Shown here in pieces: positions 30,601 to 31,662 of a stretch of 31,662 nucleotides of DNA. The stretch comes from a virus. Under the pieces are notes generated by a model. The model was not told where the DNA came from and ran no database searches. It saw only the letters and a program-made list of their open reading frames with translations. Location: the IMG/VR virus record IMGVR_UViG_3300032954_000053, positions 1-31,662 of that record, one strand, 5' to 3'. Both the position numbers and the translations under genes were made by a program. How positions within the stretch are numbered: the first letter of the stretch is position 1; the number at the start of each line of letters is the position of its first letter.

Positions 30601-31243
30601 GCTGATCGGCGAGCAGATCGGTGGCCCAATGGGAGCGGCGATCGGAGCAACGGCGGGCTTCACCGCTGGCGTGGTCGAGAAACTTCTCGGCATCGAGTCG
30701 CCGCCGCGGAAGGCCCACGACGACATCAAGAGCATCTACGGTGTGGACATCCCGCAGAATAGCGGCACGATTAAACAAGTTGTCCAGATCGCGCAGTCAC
30801 AGTTCGGCGGCGACATCGCGGTGGCCGTGCGGTCGCCGAGCGTGCGCCAACTTGTGATGTTGTATTCGGAGGCCACGGGCCAGAAGATGCCACTGTCGGC
30901 TACGACGCCGTATGCGGGGAGCTTAGTGGAGCAAGGCGGCAAGCTCTACCAACAAGCCAGCTACCAGGATGGGCAGGCTCACGTCTACGCATCGAGCCTC
31001 CCGACGCTAGGCGGGATCGCCGCCGGGACGTACCCGACGCCGGGCAACCCGAACACGGTGGGCGGGACCGGCGCAACGTACCTTTCGTTGAGCATCAGCG
31101 GTTCCGACGCAGCGAACTTTATGACCGGCCAGTTTGTGACGCCGCAGTTCGTGACGGACCAGGCGATGGCGGCACAGTATTCGAGCTACGGTCGCACGCA
31201 GCAATCGGCCAACATGCAGCTACCAGGATTGACGGTGGCGTGA
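27698..31243 (+). CDS. Tape measure protein
   Basis: This 1181-residue protein sets tail length and is ejected with the DNA. It has the usual architecture: a helical N-terminus, a hydrophobic stretch at about 140-170 (GSLSGMAAVAAAGATALLGLVAGAV), a tape-measure domain (LRTGLTAREVGDFTFAARAAG ... FERMMRGLSQA, about 180-280), long charged coiled coils at about 400-700 rich in Lys, Glu and Gln, a Pro/Ser/Gly-rich linker at about 800-860 and a Gly/Ala-rich hydrophobic region at about 940-1000 (GGALIGEQIGGPMGAAIGATAG). A tape measure of this length implies a tail of roughly 170-180 nm if about 0.15 nm per residue applies; this is a general rule, not a measurement. Confidence 0.94.
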   Translation: MADQAEKVILEAEEQPVLDSVAKANAALESYEKKAESSNLKVIRISDQTRSSVQRLIASLEKQAETYGKTGVERLIAQRDQLLQRYSREPQAIDAITRSYDKMIAAEEHGHASVHKLGLAMKDVFEGRTNYAGVEVGKFIGSLSGMAAVAAAGATALLGLVAGAVESVKSLGQYGVAVRDVELRTGLTAREVGDFTFAARAAGQEVSVFERMMRGLSQAADDTSKEGEKARATMERMGISLVDADTGALKPTSQVLEEISEGLSKLPNAYERNAAALALFKRAGIEAIPVITELSDNLRVAREHGYGPSEEEVQRFTEYQREVTEAQMSWEKFTRSIKEPLAATVVVTFKWLNTASEMLSLPGQILGNMLFGKKPSPIDVEMRETEGWGYGASMSRRAHEQEQAALALNDRLVAAAKAINESGKQLEAAEKKLADLQSQLKTGVMPSVNEPVLKQITEQRQIIASIKARTEAAKELKDWERQAAEFEKRGDEAELDAIGKIYYQRDQLLKQAEKVKASESEIAAIRKAADKQIAVLSKKAWEEFEKYDAQQQAERRKKMIALMMPSKEQMKEWEEGFAAQEKIEDIGVQAQRDELRRRASHSTRMAELAGGSDEEIAQQAYGTRLKLAVELANIEAERISKEENAAKRSVLAAQAQKDLFTESAQAQDQFDEKQAQLQQKREQELQSQIDGLQKQAEKLIDVLFTKPGNFGKDLVKTVHSAVLKPVTETLGGAVANVLHPIVYGADGQGGINGLLRGTSKDPVRVSTDMNTAATMQNSAVMAGLTAILAAGMGIAAPHSSGGASGVPSISVPSISVPAPVSGSVAVSMPTLSGSGAGTSAPGPIVTAGAAPAAGPSVGELMNLPMSAHAGAGMNPLATILGSGSKGGTSGLYGMLSKGGFSKTLSNLKGTVWNQDAWNASDSNFWGGVQGVAKSPAAGAAGMMLATSGLFGSNRGTWTGALEDTAGGALIGEQIGGPMGAAIGATAGFTAGVVEKLLGIESPPRKAHDDIKSIYGVDIPQNSGTIKQVVQIAQSQFGGDIAVAVRSPSVRQLVMLYSEATGQKMPLSATTPYAGSLVEQGGKLYQQASYQDGQAHVYASSLPTLGGIAAGTYPTPGNPNTVGGTGATYLSLSISGSDAANFMTGQFVTPQFVTDQAMAAQYSSYGRTQQSANMQLPGLTVA

Positions 31244-31248
31244 TCTGA

Positions 31249-31662
31249 ATGCCAGGCAGTCTCGTTCAAAGCGAACCCAACGGCGTGATGCCGGCCTCGC
31301 TGTGCACCGCGTTCACGGAGTTGCGCGAATACGTGCAGCTTCAGAACCAGTATCACGACGGGACGATCCAGCGGTCGCAGCTTGCGCAGACCTCGCGCCG
31401 CACGTTTCAGCTAAGCAAACGGCTGAACTCGTCGGCGCTTTCGGCGCTATACAACTTCTGGGTGTCCCAGAACGCCGGGCTGACACCGTTTGCCTTTTAT
31501 AATCCGTTCGATGTGGCGTCGGGCCAGCAGATCGGCAGTAACTACGATCCAACGGGCAACGAGACGCAAGGCCGCGTGACGGTCGTGTTTCGCGGCAATT
31601 GGGCGCAGGGCACGGATATCGCGCGGACCAACGTGCAGGGGTTGGACCTCGTAGAGGTGGAT
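31249..31662 (+). CDS. Minor tail protein (M-like), cut by window edge
   Basis: The frame from ATG 31249 is open to the last base (138 codons). The protein reads LCTAFTELREYVQLQNQYHDGTIQRSQLAQTSRRTFQLSKRL, then LYNFWVSQNAGLTPFAFYNPFD, and RVTVVFRGNW. This pattern fits minor tail proteins placed after the tape measure (lambda M position), which help build the tail tip. The start is 5 bases after the tape measure stop. The C-terminal end is outside the window. Confidence 0.82.
   Translation, partial: MPGSLVQSEPNGVMPASLCTAFTELREYVQLQNQYHDGTIQRSQLAQTSRRTFQLSKRLNSSALSALYNFWVSQNAGLTPFAFYNPFDVASGQQIGSNYDPTGNETQGRVTVVFRGNWAQGTDIARTNVQGLDLVEVD

Overview
The window is most of a temperate, tailed phage genome: the left end, the early genes and the late genes up to the first gene after the tape measure, very probably an integrated prophage. 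The late genes follow the lambda order closely, with a long non-contractile (siphovirus) tail: terminase small and large subunits, gpW-like joiner, lambda-type portal, S49 protease with a nested scaffold, decoration protein, gpE-like capsid, connector genes, tail tube, G/T-like chaperones, tape measure and an M-like minor tail protein. The host cannot be fixed from the sequence. The DNA is GC-rich by eye, with strong G/C in third codon positions. Several accessory families (DUF3489 protein, sigma-like early protein, PD-(D/E)XK-like protein) are ones I associate from memory with prophages of soil Acidobacteriota, Planctomycetota and Proteobacteria; this is only an impression.

Layout. 1-1453 (minus): integrase, running off the left edge, with a small excisionase-type HTH protein. 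1454-1811: divergent control region. 1812-3861 (plus): two overlapping genes of unknown function, the second with a Cys cluster and a C-terminal HTH. 3862-8908 (plus): early/replication block, consisting of a small HTH protein, a small conserved protein, a sigma-70-like protein, an SF3/AAA-like helicase-type protein with degenerate Walker motifs, a CHC2/Toprim primase and a RepA/DnaB-like ATPase. Three stretches in this block (3863-3947, 6679-6861, 8776-8908) carry short related repeats, two of them with a 9-bp period, present in both orientations. 9114-12423: accessory genes, including a PD-(D/E)XK-like protein divergent from a ParB-methyltransferase fusion, a small membrane protein, a strong hairpin and a DUF3489 protein. 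12543-31662 (plus): packaging, head and tail genes, interrupted by two reverse-strand cargo genes, an HNH-type protein (15033-16163) and a 681-residue pentapeptide-repeat protein (25090-27135).

How the parts fit. The integrase and excisionase-like protein would handle integration and excision. The early genes would replicate the phage DNA and may redirect transcription through the sigma-like factor. The ParB-methyltransferase probably modifies the DNA against host restriction. The late genes build head and tail. Reverse-strand genes sit alone at module boundaries, as lysogenic cargo (morons) usually does; these and the 1812-3861 pair are the best places to look for new biology such as defence or superinfection exclusion. 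Lysis genes, tail tip, most of the minor tail genes and the right attachment site are not in the window.
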